64,000 bases of DNA from OCS155 cluster bacterium AG-422-J23 (lineage in GTDB: Bacteria > Actinomycetota > Acidimicrobiia > Actinomarinales > Actinomarinaceae), in NCBI GenBank assembly GCA_003213625.1, contig QCMT01000002.1:214152-278151 (forward strand). The letters are read 5' to 3'. Shown here piece by piece: positions 1 to 8,216 of the stretch (its first letter is position 1; each line of letters begins with the position of its first letter). The notes beneath the pieces were generated by a model. It worked only from the letters and a program-made list of their open reading frames with translations, was not told the origin of the DNA and made no database searches. The position numbers were made by a program, and so were the translations under genes.

Positions 1-1380
1 AGATCCTTGAGCAATTTCTTTTGAAGGAAACTGAGCCATCTCAACAGATATTTCAAGGACAACAGTCCAGATTCTTAGTGCATGCTTATATGATGTGACA
101 TCAAATACTTGATTATCATCATCATAAAACTTAACAAGGTTCAAACTTGCCAAGTTACAGGCAGTATTATCTAAAAATAAGTATTCTGAACATGGATTTG
201 ATGCTCTAATTTGTCCACCTGCTGGGGAAGTGTGCCACTCATTAATGGTTGTGTTGAATTGAACACCAGGGTCTGCACATCTCCAAGCAGCATCTGCTAT
301 TTTATTCCATAATTCTCTTGCTTTTACAGTTTTCATTGTTGAACCATCAGTTCTTGCGGTAAGTTCCCAATCTCCATCTGTCTCGAGTGCTTTTATAAAT
401 TCATTTGGTACCCTTACAGAGTTATTTGAGTTTTGACCAGACACAGTAGCATATGCTTCGCCGTTATAGTCTGATGGATACCCAGCATTGATTAGTGCTC
501 TTGCTTTATCTTCTTCAATAGCTTTCCACTCAATAAAATCTTCAATATCTGGATGGTCAAGATCAAGAATAACCATTTTTGCAGCTCTTCTTGTTGTTCC
601 ACCTGATTTGATTGCACCTGCAGCTCTATCGCCAATTTTTAGAAATGACATTACACCTGATGAGACACCTCCTCCAGAAAGTTTTTCTCCCTCACCTCTT
701 AGGTTTGAAAAGTTTGTACCTGTTCCAGATCCAAACTTAAATAATCTTGCCTCTTTTACCCAAAGATCCATAATTCCGCCTTCGTTGACAAGATCATCAT
801 CAATAGATTGAATGAAACAAGCGTGAGGTTGTGGTCTTGAGTAAGAGTCTTCCCCTGGCGTTAATTCACCTGTGCTTGGATCAACATACCAAAAACCTTG
901 TGGTTTCCCAGTTAATCCATATTTGTAATTTAGACCTGTGTTAAACCACTGTGGACTGTTTGGAGCTGCCATCTGGGTTGCAAGCATATACTTTAATTCA
1001 TCTTCAAAAGCCTGAGCATCTTCTGTTGATGCAAAATATCCAGTCTCTTCACCCCAGTGTCTCCATGTCTCTGCAAGTCGGTTGAATACCTGCTTTGATG
1101 ATGTTTCAGGACCTAGAACTACATCACCATTATCATCTTTGAGTTTATTTCCGTTTTCATCTGTCTGAGGAACACCAGCTTTTCTAAAATATTTTGAAAC
1201 CATTATGTCAGTAGCTACTTGAGACCAGGTTGAAGGGATCTCAACATCATTCATTTCGAAAACTACTGAACCATCTGGGTTAGTTATCTTTGAACTTCTC
1301 TTTTCCCAAACTATGTCTTTGTAAGGATCACCAGGTGAGGTATATTTCCTATTTATCTTTAGCCCTGTATTCTTTGCCAC
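1..1380 (-). CDS. nrdJ: Adenosylcobalamin-dependent (class II) ribonucleotide reductase, N-terminal part, cut by window edge
   Basis: Reduces ribonucleotides to deoxyribonucleotides with a B12 radical. The reading frame is open from a GTG at 1380 (AGGAG Shine-Dalgarno just upstream) to the window edge, giving 460 residues. Visible family features are the early redox Cys in PHACFIQS (about residue 188), a Gly-rich stretch FKFGSGTGTNFSNLRG, and the active-site motif NPCSEYLFLDNTACNLAS with Cys at about residue 397. The TACNLASLNL wording is typical of NrdJ rather than NrdA. The C-terminal half, including the cobalamin-binding and C-terminal Cys regions, lies outside. It is transcribed alone here, behind two NrdR boxes. 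Oxygen-independent dNTP synthesis and a need for B12 follow from the family. Confidence 0.95.
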   Translation of the reverse strand, partial: MAKNTGLKINRKYTSPGDPYKDIVWEKRSSKITNPDGSVVFEMNDVEIPSTWSQVATDIMVSKYFRKAGVPQTDENGNKLKDDNGDVVLGPETSSKQVFNRLAETWRHWGEETGYFASTEDAQAFEDELKYMLATQMAAPNSPQWFNTGLNYKYGLTGKPQGFWYVDPSTGELTPGEDSYSRPQPHACFIQSIDDDLVNEGGIMDLWVKEARLFKFGSGTGTNFSNLRGEGEKLSGGGVSSGVMSFLKIGDRAAGAIKSGGTTRRAAKMVILDLDHPDIEDFIEWKAIEEDKARALINAGYPSDYNGEAYATVSGQNSNNSVRVPNEFIKALETDGDWELTARTDGSTMKTVKARELWNKIADAAWRCADPGVQFNTTINEWHTSPAGGQIRASNPCSEYLFLDNTACNLASLNLVKFYDDDNQVFDVTSYKHALRIWTVVLEISVEMAQFPSKEIAQGS

Positions 1381-1395
1381 AATATCTCCTTTTTA

Positions 1396-1442
1396 TAACT
1401 AAATGTAGTATATGCCACTGTTTTTTACACTAAATATAGTGT
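1396..1442 (-). promoter_or_regulatory. Tandem NrdR operator overlapping the nrdJ promoter
   Basis: A perfect 16-bp palindrome, ACACTAAATATAGTGT, lies at 1427-1442 and matches the known NrdR box. A second, weaker copy (TAACTAAATGTAGTAT) lies at 1396-1411. The copies start 31 bp apart, about three helical turns, the usual spacing of paired NrdR boxes. A minus-strand -10 (TATACT, 1407-1412) overlaps the weaker box and the -35 region falls in the strong box, so binding should block transcription. nrdR itself is not in the window. Confidence 0.88.
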
Positions 1443-1506
1443 TTTTTAATTATATACAAATCGCTTTAGTTTTCAAGCATATCTAGGTAAAATTTTCGCG
1501 AGGATA

Positions 1507-2250
1507 ATGTTACAAACCCAACTTAGATACATCCAGACGGTTCTTACTTTTGGAATTTTTATAACAATTTTTTTAAACAATGAAAATTTAATAATCTCTT
1601 GTTTTGTTGGATTAATTCTAGCTTGGCAATTAGAGCTACTTGCATGTGAGTTACGTACAACGAATAATGAATTTGTACTAATACTTCTACTACTCATCAC
1701 CTCTTTTTCACCTGTCGCTACAATATTTTTTGAAATTAGTGAAATAAAGAATATGATATTTTTGATTTCAATTCTGATAGGTATTTTTTATCTAACTTTT
1801 AAAGATATAAGCATTTCTACCTTTGGGAATAATTATTTAATTACGTTTATCTCTTTTTTCCTAGTTTCTTTTTTTGTTTCAGAAACATTTAGAGAAAACT
1901 TAGATTTTCTCACGTTTTTGTTTCTAATACTTTTTTTTATAAAAACTTTGGCGACTTTTTTCAATATACAATTCAGCAATTATCAATATTTCTTTAATTT
2001 TTTTGCATCGTTTTTTGTGGTCACAACAGTAAGTTTGTTCTCTGGCTTCACCATTCAATACGTTTTGATTGCAGCAGGATTAATATCAATTTTTACAGTA
2101 ATAATGAATTTTCTCTTTCAGAGAAACAGAAGAGAGTATAAATATTTTTCTACACTCACGACCCAAATCTATCTTTATGATTATTTAGTTTCTTTTTTAT
2201 TTGCTTTGTATTTTGTAGATGTATTAAATCTCATTAATGGATTATTCTAG
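1507..2250 (+). CDS. Polytopic membrane protein of unknown function
   Basis: I do not recognise a family. The 247 residues are almost entirely hydrophobic, with about seven or eight membrane segments rich in Phe, Ile and Leu and only short loops, the longest near residues 205-215 (RNRREYKYF). GAGGA sits very close to the ATG, and a -10-like TAAAAT lies about 13 nt upstream, giving a very short leader. The next two genes follow with gaps or overlaps of only a few bases, so this is probably the first gene of a three-gene operon with an acyltransferase and a glycosyltransferase. A role in a membrane-linked step of surface lipid or glycan synthesis is inferred from that context only. Confidence 0.7.
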   Translation: MLQTQLRYIQTVLTFGIFITIFLNNENLIISCFVGLILAWQLELLACELRTTNNEFVLILLLLITSFSPVATIFFEISEIKNMIFLISILIGIFYLTFKDISISTFGNNYLITFISFFLVSFFVSETFRENLDFLTFLFLILFFIKTLATFFNIQFSNYQYFFNFFASFFVVTTVSLFSGFTIQYVLIAAGLISIFTVIMNFLFQRNRREYKYFSTLTTQIYLYDYLVSFLFALYFVDVLNLINGLF

Positions 2251-2255
2251 AATCT

Positions 2256-3077
2256 GTGGTTAAAGATTTAGTAGCAAACTCTCCGTTCATAAATATAGAA
2301 TTTATAAAATCATCTGAAAAAATAAATGAGCCTGACTCAAAAGTTTTATTTGATTATTACAAATTAGATTCAAACACGATTTCATTTCAAATAAATAGAG
2401 ATTTTAGTGATTATCGAATCACTCCATATTTCTCCAACGATCAAATTAGTGATTTGGAGATTAAAAATTTTGAGCTCGACTCACTAAGTTATTTTCAAAT
2501 TGAACAATTTTTAAATCAAAATACATTTTCATCTATAGAAATCATAAAAAGTGACATATCCGTTTATTTAGAGCTTCCTAATAGTTATGAATCTTACTTA
2601 AATGAATTATCAAAAAAAAATAGGCATGAGTTAAAAAGGAAAAAACGGATATTCGAAGAGAGATTTGGAGAAACAGTACTTGAAAAAAGTAAAGATAGCG
2701 AAATTTTTAATAAATTCGTTAGTTTGCATAAAAAATCTTTGGGTGAGAAAGGGGAGTACATGACCCAAGCTGTGAAAGATTTTTATAGCTCACTACTTAA
2801 GCAAGAAAATTGGTATATATATTACATTATCAAGGACGATTCTATGGTTTCTTCCGCTTTTGTATATGAGTCAGAAACAGTAGATTATCTTTTTAACTCA
2901 TGTAGGGATCATACTTTGGATGAATTCAATACAGGCACTTATTTAAACGATCAATTATTACAAAATAGTATCAAAAATAAAAAACAATATTTTGATTTCT
3001 TGAAAGGTGAAGAAAAATATAAATTTAATTTTGGTGGAAAAGTACATCAATTATATGACTTAAGAATAAAAGTATGA
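2256..3077 (+). CDS. GNAT/FemAB-like (CelD/BioF2-type) acyltransferase
   Basis: 273 residues from a GTG start. The C-terminal two thirds resemble the GNAT-fold family found in polysaccharide and lipid gene clusters: a basic helix SKKNRHELKRKKR (about residues 120-132), then a stretch ending in YFDFLKGEEKYKFNFGG near residue 260, the usual end motif of that family. It probably transfers an acyl or amino-acyl group to a surface precursor. The substrate cannot be told from sequence. It starts 5 bases after the membrane protein and its last codons overlap the glycosyltransferase start (ATGA-type overlap), so the three are probably co-translated. Confidence 0.72.
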   Translation: MVKDLVANSPFINIEFIKSSEKINEPDSKVLFDYYKLDSNTISFQINRDFSDYRITPYFSNDQISDLEIKNFELDSLSYFQIEQFLNQNTFSSIEIIKSDISVYLELPNSYESYLNELSKKNRHELKRKKRIFEERFGETVLEKSKDSEIFNKFVSLHKKSLGEKGEYMTQAVKDFYSSLLKQENWYIYYIIKDDSMVSSAFVYESETVDYLFNSCRDHTLDEFNTGTYLNDQLLQNSIKNKKQYFDFLKGEEKYKFNFGGKVHQLYDLRIKV

Positions 3078-4207
3078 ATATTCTTCAGTTAGTATTTCAT
3101 ACCTCTCCTTTCAGTGTTGTTGGAAAGAATGATGGCGGAGGAATGAGTATTTACGTCCAACAAATATCAAAACATTTATCAGAAAACCATAGTGTAACTG
3201 TAGTTACAGGAGAAAAAGCAGATAGCTTTACCGATAAAAATCTTGAATTCATTTCACTAAACATATTTGAACCGGAACTTAATGTTGAAGATAAAGAAAT
3301 ATACTTACAGGAATTTAAAAATAAATTAGAAGAATCTCTTGATCTAAATAACTTTGATGTAATTCATGCTCATTATTGGCTATCAGGTCTTGTTGCAAAG
3401 GAGATCTCAAATGTTTTAAATATACCATTTATTTTTACTTCACATAGTTTGGGGACTTTTCTTGATGGTTACAACAAAGAAAGAGTAGATTGCGAAAAAA
3501 TTGTGATGTCATCAACAAACTTAATTACTGCTTCCTCTGTTTTTGAAACTATGTTAATTGCTGATACATACAAGATTGCTGAAAATAAAATAATAAAGAT
3601 TACTCCTGGAGTAGACAGAGAAATATTCATTCCCGATTTGTCTGTAGAAAAAGAAAACATAATTTTATCTATTGGGAGGATACAAGAACAAAAAGGACAA
3701 CTCCAAACAATAGAATTTTTGAATAATTTTAAGAAAATTCAAAATGATTTTAAATGTTATTTTGTTGGTGGTCCAAGTGGAAAGCACGGCGATGAATATC
3801 TTCAGGAGCTCAAACAAACTGTAAAAGATTTTAGTCTTGACAAACACGTTGAGTTTTTAGATAATCTTCCTCAAACAGGAATTACAGAGCTTTTCAAGAA
3901 AGCCAAATTACTAATCCACACTTCAAAATTTGAAACTTTTGGTCTTGTTGCGATAGAAGCCAACGCGATGGGGGTACCTGTACTCACTACCAACAATGGA
4001 TCTTTAATGGAGATTATTGAAAATAACAAAAATGGTTATTTATCAGAGAATTTAATTGATTCGAATGTTAACAATTTTGTAAATAATTTATTTAATAAGG
4101 TCACAAAATATGAAGAGATTCGTTTATCTTGCATTGAAAAATCGAAAAAATATGATTGGATGAAAACGGCAAATGAGCTAGAAAGTCTTTATGAGAAATT
4201 AGTTTGA
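3074..4207 (+). CDS. Glycosyltransferase family 4 (MshA-like)
   Basis: A retaining GT-B glycosyltransferase of 377 residues. The N-terminal fold opens with MNILQLVFHTSP and a GGGMSIYVQQIS loop. HAHYWLSG and FTSHSLGTF match the corresponding acceptor-side motifs of the MshA / sucrose-phosphate-synthase branch. The C-terminal nucleotide-sugar domain has SIGRIQEQKG and the E-x7-E motif in FETFGLVAIEANAMG. The mycothiol enzyme MshA is a close relative, but the neighbours (membrane protein, acyltransferase) fit a glycolipid or surface glycan better, so I leave the symbol empty. Its 3' end overlaps the convergent hydrolase by 9 bp. Confidence 0.85.
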   Translation: MNILQLVFHTSPFSVVGKNDGGGMSIYVQQISKHLSENHSVTVVTGEKADSFTDKNLEFISLNIFEPELNVEDKEIYLQEFKNKLEESLDLNNFDVIHAHYWLSGLVAKEISNVLNIPFIFTSHSLGTFLDGYNKERVDCEKIVMSSTNLITASSVFETMLIADTYKIAENKIIKITPGVDREIFIPDLSVEKENIILSIGRIQEQKGQLQTIEFLNNFKKIQNDFKCYFVGGPSGKHGDEYLQELKQTVKDFSLDKHVEFLDNLPQTGITELFKKAKLLIHTSKFETFGLVAIEANAMGVPVLTTNNGSLMEIIENNKNGYLSENLIDSNVNNFVNNLFNKVTKYEEIRLSCIEKSKKYDWMKTANELESLYEKLV

Positions 4208-5164
4208 AAGTTCTGTATCAAAAAACTCGTTAATTAAAATATCCCAATTTTCAACTTCAGCATAAATATTTTCAACATGCCCATAGTCGTAATATTTAAT
4301 CGTGTGCTCTATTCCAAGTCTTTTTGCAATAACTACTAGGTCGTCTCTATGGTGTGGCTGAACTCTTTCGTCAAGAAGATTACTAATAATAAGTAGTTCT
4401 TGTTTCTGACCATTTTCTAATGCAAGTTCAGGTGTAATTCTGTCTAATTTTTCTCCATTAGCAACTCTCACATAGAACCTCAATGCTGGACCTACAATAC
4501 TTGGAACGCCTTGATATTCAAGTTCTTCTTTCATTATTGTATTGAAATCAACAGGTGGATCTACAACAATTGATGCAGTAAAGTCATCACTGGTATAGTG
4601 AGTATTTAGCGCAACCATTCCACCTAAAGAAAAACCTAATAAACCTATATTTTCCCTATTTTTACCTTTTTCATTTACTAGCCAATTTATGATATTTGCT
4701 GTATTTTCAGCTTCATGTACTCCTGCGCCATGAACTTTATCTACACATGTACTACTTCCATGATCTTGATAGTCAAAAACAACGATATCAAAACCCTTTT
4801 TATGTAACATTCCTGCAGATAACAAAACACCTGAAGATTGCTTACTACTTCCAACTCCATGAAGTATAACTACTGTTTTTTCAGAATCTTTATTGTCAAA
4901 CCACCAACCACTCAATGTAATTTCACCATTTGTAATATTGAATGACTCAAAATCATTCATATAATATTCAGAAAAATCTAAAGAACTATATTTGTCCCAG
5001 TCTGTTGAAAAACTTGAAGGATTATTATTTAAATCAGAATATACACCTGTTACACCACAAGATACTGACCCTGCAATAAAGTAAGCTGTTCTACCAAGAA
5101 GAAAAAATCCAGTTACTAAAACGACAACAACTATTGTTAGAATAATTTTTAATCTTCTACTCAT
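4199..5164 (-). CDS. Membrane-anchored alpha/beta hydrolase, copy 2 of a tandem pair
   Basis: 321 residues with a single N-terminal membrane segment (about 7-30) and the rest presumably outside the membrane. The hydrolase core shows the oxyanion loop LHGVGSSK (about residue 101), the nucleophile elbow GFSLG (Ser about 179), and a late His in YGHVENIY. It resembles bacterial serine hydrolases of the BEM46/CocE-like group; the substrate is unknown. The upstream paralogue (5157-6110) overlaps it by 8 bp and has the same layout, so the two are a tandem duplication in one operon. Both have a lone Cys just after the membrane segment and a DHG.STC motif. Confidence 0.85.
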   Translation of the reverse strand: MSRRLKIILTIVVVVLVTGFFLLGRTAYFIAGSVSCGVTGVYSDLNNNPSSFSTDWDKYSSLDFSEYYMNDFESFNITNGEITLSGWWFDNKDSEKTVVILHGVGSSKQSSGVLLSAGMLHKKGFDIVVFDYQDHGSSTCVDKVHGAGVHEAENTANIINWLVNEKGKNRENIGLLGFSLGGMVALNTHYTSDDFTASIVVDPPVDFNTIMKEELEYQGVPSIVGPALRFYVRVANGEKLDRITPELALENGQKQELLIISNLLDERVQPHHRDDLVVIAKRLGIEHTIKYYDYGHVENIYAEVENWDILINEFFDTELSN

Positions 5165-6110
5165 TAATATTGCTTCTAAAAAAATTGACTAATTTGAGTT
5201 CAAATTCTATAGGGTATGCGTACATTACTTCGGTATGAGATAAATCATCATACCTACTTACTTCAGTACTTATTCCATAATTTTCAGCTGCTTTAATTAA
5301 ATCATCTGTGTGATGAGCTAAAACTCTTGGACTTTGCTTACCGTTAAAAATAATTAAGGGTTGTTTATTGCTGGCTGCAAGACCATCATTAGGACTTATT
5401 TCTGTAAGATTTATTTGGTCAAAGATTAATGCGTAATGATAAACTGGTTCGAATAGAAATCCAGGAAACCCCTGATAAACCAATTCTTCTCTAACAAGGC
5501 TTGCAAAGTCAAATGGAGAATCAACGACTGCAAGTGCTTGAAAATCATTTGTTATTGCTGGAGTCATCAATCCAATCATTGCACCAAAAGAAGCCCCATA
5601 TAAACCAATATTTGAAGTTGGTATGTTTTTCTCATTTTGCAACCAATCAATAGATGCTTTTACATCGTAAATTTCTTTCTGACCAGCTGAATGTCTTGAG
5701 TCTTCACATGTACTTGTTCCATGATCTCTGAAATCAAAAGTTAAATAATTAAATCCTTGTTTATAGAGCATTCCCCCAACAAGCAAAACATCTGGAGAAA
5801 ACTTACTACTGGTAACACCATGCATACCAATTATCGTTATTGCTCTAGGATCATTTTCCATGTACCAACCACTCAGAATGACCCCATCCTCTGTTTGAAT
5901 TTCTACATCTTCGTAGTCATCGACATAATACTTTGATGGATCCCAACTTGCTTTTTCTCCTAAGGAAAAGTTATCTGGAGTGTTATTTGCCTCAGGTTCA
6001 TAAATGGAACACGTTGTAGCTACTGCTTGACTGTATACATAAAAACCAAGACCAAAATAGGCAATAATTACAAATACCGAGAGACCTATTATAAATTTTT
6101 TCAATGTCAT
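5157..6110 (-). CDS. Membrane-anchored alpha/beta hydrolase, copy 1 of a tandem pair
   Basis: 317 residues, a paralogue of the next gene. It has an N-terminal membrane segment (about 6-28), then TTCSIYEPEANN, the oxyanion loop MHGVTSSK (about residue 96), nucleophile motif GASFG (Ser about 174) and a terminal His in LSHTEVMY. Shared motifs with its neighbour include GML.K.GF, DHG.STC and SPRV/DERV followed by HH.DDL. The most likely activity is esterase or peptidase on an exported substrate; this is inferred from the fold. It starts 44 bp from the divergent SAM-hydrolase gene when that gene's inner ATG is used. Confidence 0.85.
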   Translation of the reverse strand: MTLKKFIIGLSVFVIIAYFGLGFYVYSQAVATTCSIYEPEANNTPDNFSLGEKASWDPSKYYVDDYEDVEIQTEDGVILSGWYMENDPRAITIIGMHGVTSSKFSPDVLLVGGMLYKQGFNYLTFDFRDHGTSTCEDSRHSAGQKEIYDVKASIDWLQNEKNIPTSNIGLYGASFGAMIGLMTPAITNDFQALAVVDSPFDFASLVREELVYQGFPGFLFEPVYHYALIFDQINLTEISPNDGLAASNKQPLIIFNGKQSPRVLAHHTDDLIKAAENYGISTEVSRYDDLSHTEVMYAYPIEFELKLVNFFRSNINE

Positions 6111-6141
6111 CCTTTTATTTAGTTAAGAATTTTACTGCTTA

Positions 6142-6147
6142 TATACT
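6142..6147 (+). promoter_or_regulatory. -10 box TATACT, leaderless start
   Basis: TATACT is followed by 7 nt and then the ATG at 6155, so transcription should start at or next to the start codon. This supports 6155 over the in-frame start 51 bases upstream, which would overlap the divergent gene. Confidence 0.6.
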
Positions 6148-6154
6148 TAGTCTA

Positions 6155-6958
6155 ATGAAAAGTATTATATCATTCGCTTCAGACTTTGGTATATCTGATG
6201 GATCAGTTGGTGTAGTAAAAGGTGTAATAAATAGAATTGATCCAGAATTAAAAATTAATGATATATCTCATGACATTCCACCACAAAACATTAAATATGG
6301 AAGTTTACTTTTAATGAGAGCAATTCAATATATCCCACCCGGTGTTCTTTTAGCAGTTGTTGATCCAGGGGTGGGGACGGAAAGAAAACCTGTTGCTATT
6401 GAAACTGATTGGGGAGTTATGGTAGGACCTGATAATGGATTATTAAATCTTGCATGTGCAACTGTCGGGGGAGCAAAAAGAGCCTATCTCCTTGAAAATG
6501 AAAATTGGATTATTCCAAGTGATGGAAACACCTTTCACGCTAGAGACATATTTTCTCCTTTTGCTGCTGGTATTGCTTCAGGTCAACTAGATATTAAAGA
6601 TTGTGGTGAGGAAGTTGATCTTATGAATCTTCAACAATATTTAATTCCCTTAACAGAAAAAAAAGACGACGAAGTAAAGGGTGAAGTCCTATGGGTTGAT
6701 TACTACGGCAATTGTCAGACTAACATTTCACCAGATGAATTAACTGAACTCGGAAAAAGCATCGGAGATGTTATGAGCATTACGGTTCAAAATCAAGAAA
6801 TTAAAATGACCTGGTCTGAAACATATCAAAGTGAAGGGGTAAATCAAGTTGGATTAATCACAGACTCATGGGGCATGATTTCAATTTTTGCTAAAAATAA
6901 CAATGCTTCAGAAATCATGGGCATTGTCGACGGTGAAAAAATAGATATTAAGAAATAA
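6155..6958 (+). CDS. SAM hydroxide adenosyltransferase (DUF62 / fluorinase family)
   Basis: 267 residues. The family hydrolyses S-adenosylmethionine to adenosine and methionine. Visible motifs are FASDFGISDGSVGVVKG at the N terminus, DPGVGTERKP (about residues 71-80), and FHARDIFSP (about 127), which holds the His of the Arg-Asp-His triad known from this family; VDYYGNCQTN marks the C-terminal barrel. Halogenating relatives need a halide-binding loop that I cannot confirm, so the plain SAM hydrolase role is preferred. The ATG at 6155 is chosen because a -10 box lies 7 nt upstream. Confidence 0.88.
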   Translation: MKSIISFASDFGISDGSVGVVKGVINRIDPELKINDISHDIPPQNIKYGSLLLMRAIQYIPPGVLLAVVDPGVGTERKPVAIETDWGVMVGPDNGLLNLACATVGGAKRAYLLENENWIIPSDGNTFHARDIFSPFAAGIASGQLDIKDCGEEVDLMNLQQYLIPLTEKKDDEVKGEVLWVDYYGNCQTNISPDELTELGKSIGDVMSITVQNQEIKMTWSETYQSEGVNQVGLITDSWGMISIFAKNNNASEIMGIVDGEKIDIKK

Positions 6959-7034
6959 TATTTAAGACAATCGCACCTGAAACAAAGATAATGACAGCTA
7001 ATAAAACTATAAATATTAATGTCCAAGGTCTCAT
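6948..7034 (-). CDS. Candidate 28-aa single-span membrane peptide (leaderless sORF)
   Basis: An ATG at 7034 opens 28 codons reading MRPWTLIFIVLLAV, then IIFVSGAIVLNIIS and a TAA stop. It is one hydrophobic helix with a positive N terminus, the shape of a small membrane protein. A minus-strand -10 (TAATAT, 7041-7046) lies exactly 6 nt upstream, the same arrangement as many annotated genes here. It lies tail-to-tail with the SAM hydrolase gene and shares a symmetric promoter with the glutaredoxin-like gene. Not proven to be translated. Confidence 0.45.
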   Translation of the reverse strand: MRPWTLIFIVLLAVIIFVSGAIVLNIIS

Positions 7035-7039
7035 TTGAC

Positions 7040-7046
7040 TATATTA
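7040..7046. promoter_or_regulatory. Bidirectional promoter with overlapping -10 boxes
   Basis: The plus strand reads TATATT at 7040-7045, 6 nt before the ATG at 7052. The minus strand reads TAATAT over 7041-7046, 6 nt before the ATG at 7034. The two -10 boxes overlap by five bases, so one symmetric element could serve both start codons. Confidence 0.55.
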
Positions 7047-7051
7047 GAGAT

Positions 7052-7309
7052 ATGCCCACTATACGTATTGTCGTTACAGAAAATTGCGAGTTATGTGACA
7101 AAGGTCTAAAAAGTCTAGGTTATTTAAATAACTTTTTTACTATTCAAAAAGTTGATGTTGAAGATGGTTATGAAGAATTTTTATTGAGAGTACCCGTTGT
7201 TTTATATGGTAAAAAAGTTTTAGATGAGGGAATCTTGAGTCAATTTAATGTTGTGAAAAATTTTCTAAAATATAATGTTCTTAAGATCTTATTGCATATG
7301 GATATTTAA
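7052..7309 (+). CDS. Glutaredoxin-like thiol protein (DUF836 type)
   Basis: 85 residues from the ATG at 7052. It starts with a short beta strand (PTIRIVVTE) followed by the redox motif CELC and then VPVVLYGKKVLDEG, which holds the cis-Pro region of the thioredoxin fold. This is the layout of the small glutaredoxin-like DUF836 family; a role in thiol-disulfide exchange is inferred from that. The longer in-frame start at 7019 is rejected because a clear -10 (TATATT) sits 6 nt before 7052. Confidence 0.78.
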   Translation: MPTIRIVVTENCELCDKGLKSLGYLNNFFTIQKVDVEDGYEEFLLRVPVVLYGKKVLDEGILSQFNVVKNFLKYNVLKILLHMDI

Positions 7310-7313
7310 AAAA

Positions 7314-8216
7314 CTATATATCTATTGGCTTTGATTTATCAGTGTTTTCTACTTTATCTTCTAAAAATGAAATAATTTCATCTGCAACATCAATATCTGT
7401 TGCGGTTTCGATTCCTTCCAATCCTGGAGAGGAATTTACTTCGAGCACTAAAGGACCTCTTTTTGATTGAATTAGATCAACACCTGCAACATCTAGTTTA
7501 AGAATCTTTGCTGCTTTAACTGCACTCTCTTCCTCTTCAGGAGATATATCGTAATTTTCAACTCTTCCTCCTAAGTGTACATTTGATCTAAATTCTCCAG
7601 GTTTTGCAATTCTTTTCATTGAGGCAACTACTTTATCTCCCACAACTATTGCTCTTATATCTTCACCTTTAGACTCACTGATAAACTCTTGAACAAGAAT
7701 GTTTGCATCGATTTTTTTCATTGTCTCAATCACACTTATTGCAGCATCCATTGTTTCGGTAAGGACAACACCTCTTCCCTGAGTTCCCTCAAGTAACTTA
7801 ATAACAAAGGGTGGTTCCCCTACACTTTTTAAAACAGCTTCAACATCTCTTGAAAAATGAACATAACCGGTTATTGGCATCTCTACACCTGTATTTCCAA
7901 TTAGCTGTAAGGCTCTTAATTTATCTCTAGATCTACTAATTCCTGCTGATGAGTTAGCTGAAACAGAACCCATTAGTTCAAACTGTCTTACAACAGCCGC
8001 ACCATAAAATGTCCACGTTGCAGCAATTCTTGGTATTACAGAATCATAATTTAATTCACGACCAGCAGAGAATATTCTTGGTTTTGCTTTTGCAATATTC
8101 ATGTAACATCTTAAATAACTTACAACCTCAGTATCATGACCTCTCTTAATTGCCGTATCGTAAAGGCGTTTTGTTGAATACAACCTTATGTCTTGTGATA
8201 AGATTCCTATCTTCAT
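7314..8216 (-). CDS. rimK: RimK-type ATP-grasp alpha-L-glutamate ligase
   Basis: 300 residues. RimK adds glutamate residues to the C terminus of ribosomal protein S6 in proteobacteria; relatives ligate glutamate to other acceptors. The sequence shows an N-terminal pre-ATP-grasp domain ([28 protein letters not shown]), ATP-grasp motifs [16 protein letters not shown] and [20 protein letters not shown], and the Mg-binding end [13 protein letters not shown]. It overlaps the upstream zinc-protease-like gene by 4 bp, the pair known from other bacteria (rimB-rimK). The true acceptor in this organism is unknown. Confidence 0.92.
   Translation of the reverse strand: MKIGILSQDIRLYSTKRLYDTAIKRGHDTEVVSYLRCYMNIAKAKPRIFSAGRELNYDSVIPRIAATWTFYGAAVVRQFELMGSVSANSSAGISRSRDKLRALQLIGNTGVEMPITGYVHFSRDVEAVLKSVGEPPFVIKLLEGTQGRGVVLTETMDAAISVIETMKKIDANILVQEFISESKGEDIRAIVVGDKVVASMKRIAKPGEFRSNVHLGGRVENYDISPEEEESAVKAAKILKLDVAGVDLIQSKRGPLVLEVNSSPGLEGIETATDIDVADEIISFLEDKVENTDKSKPIDI

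Noticed and set aside
488-811. 107-codon plus-strand ORF inside nrdJ
   Set aside because: nrdJ is clear on the other strand; this frame is its shadow.
6104-6154. Longer start for the SAM hydrolase
   Set aside because: Would overlap the divergent hydrolase start; the ATG at 6155 has a -10 box 7 nt upstream and matches the family N terminus.
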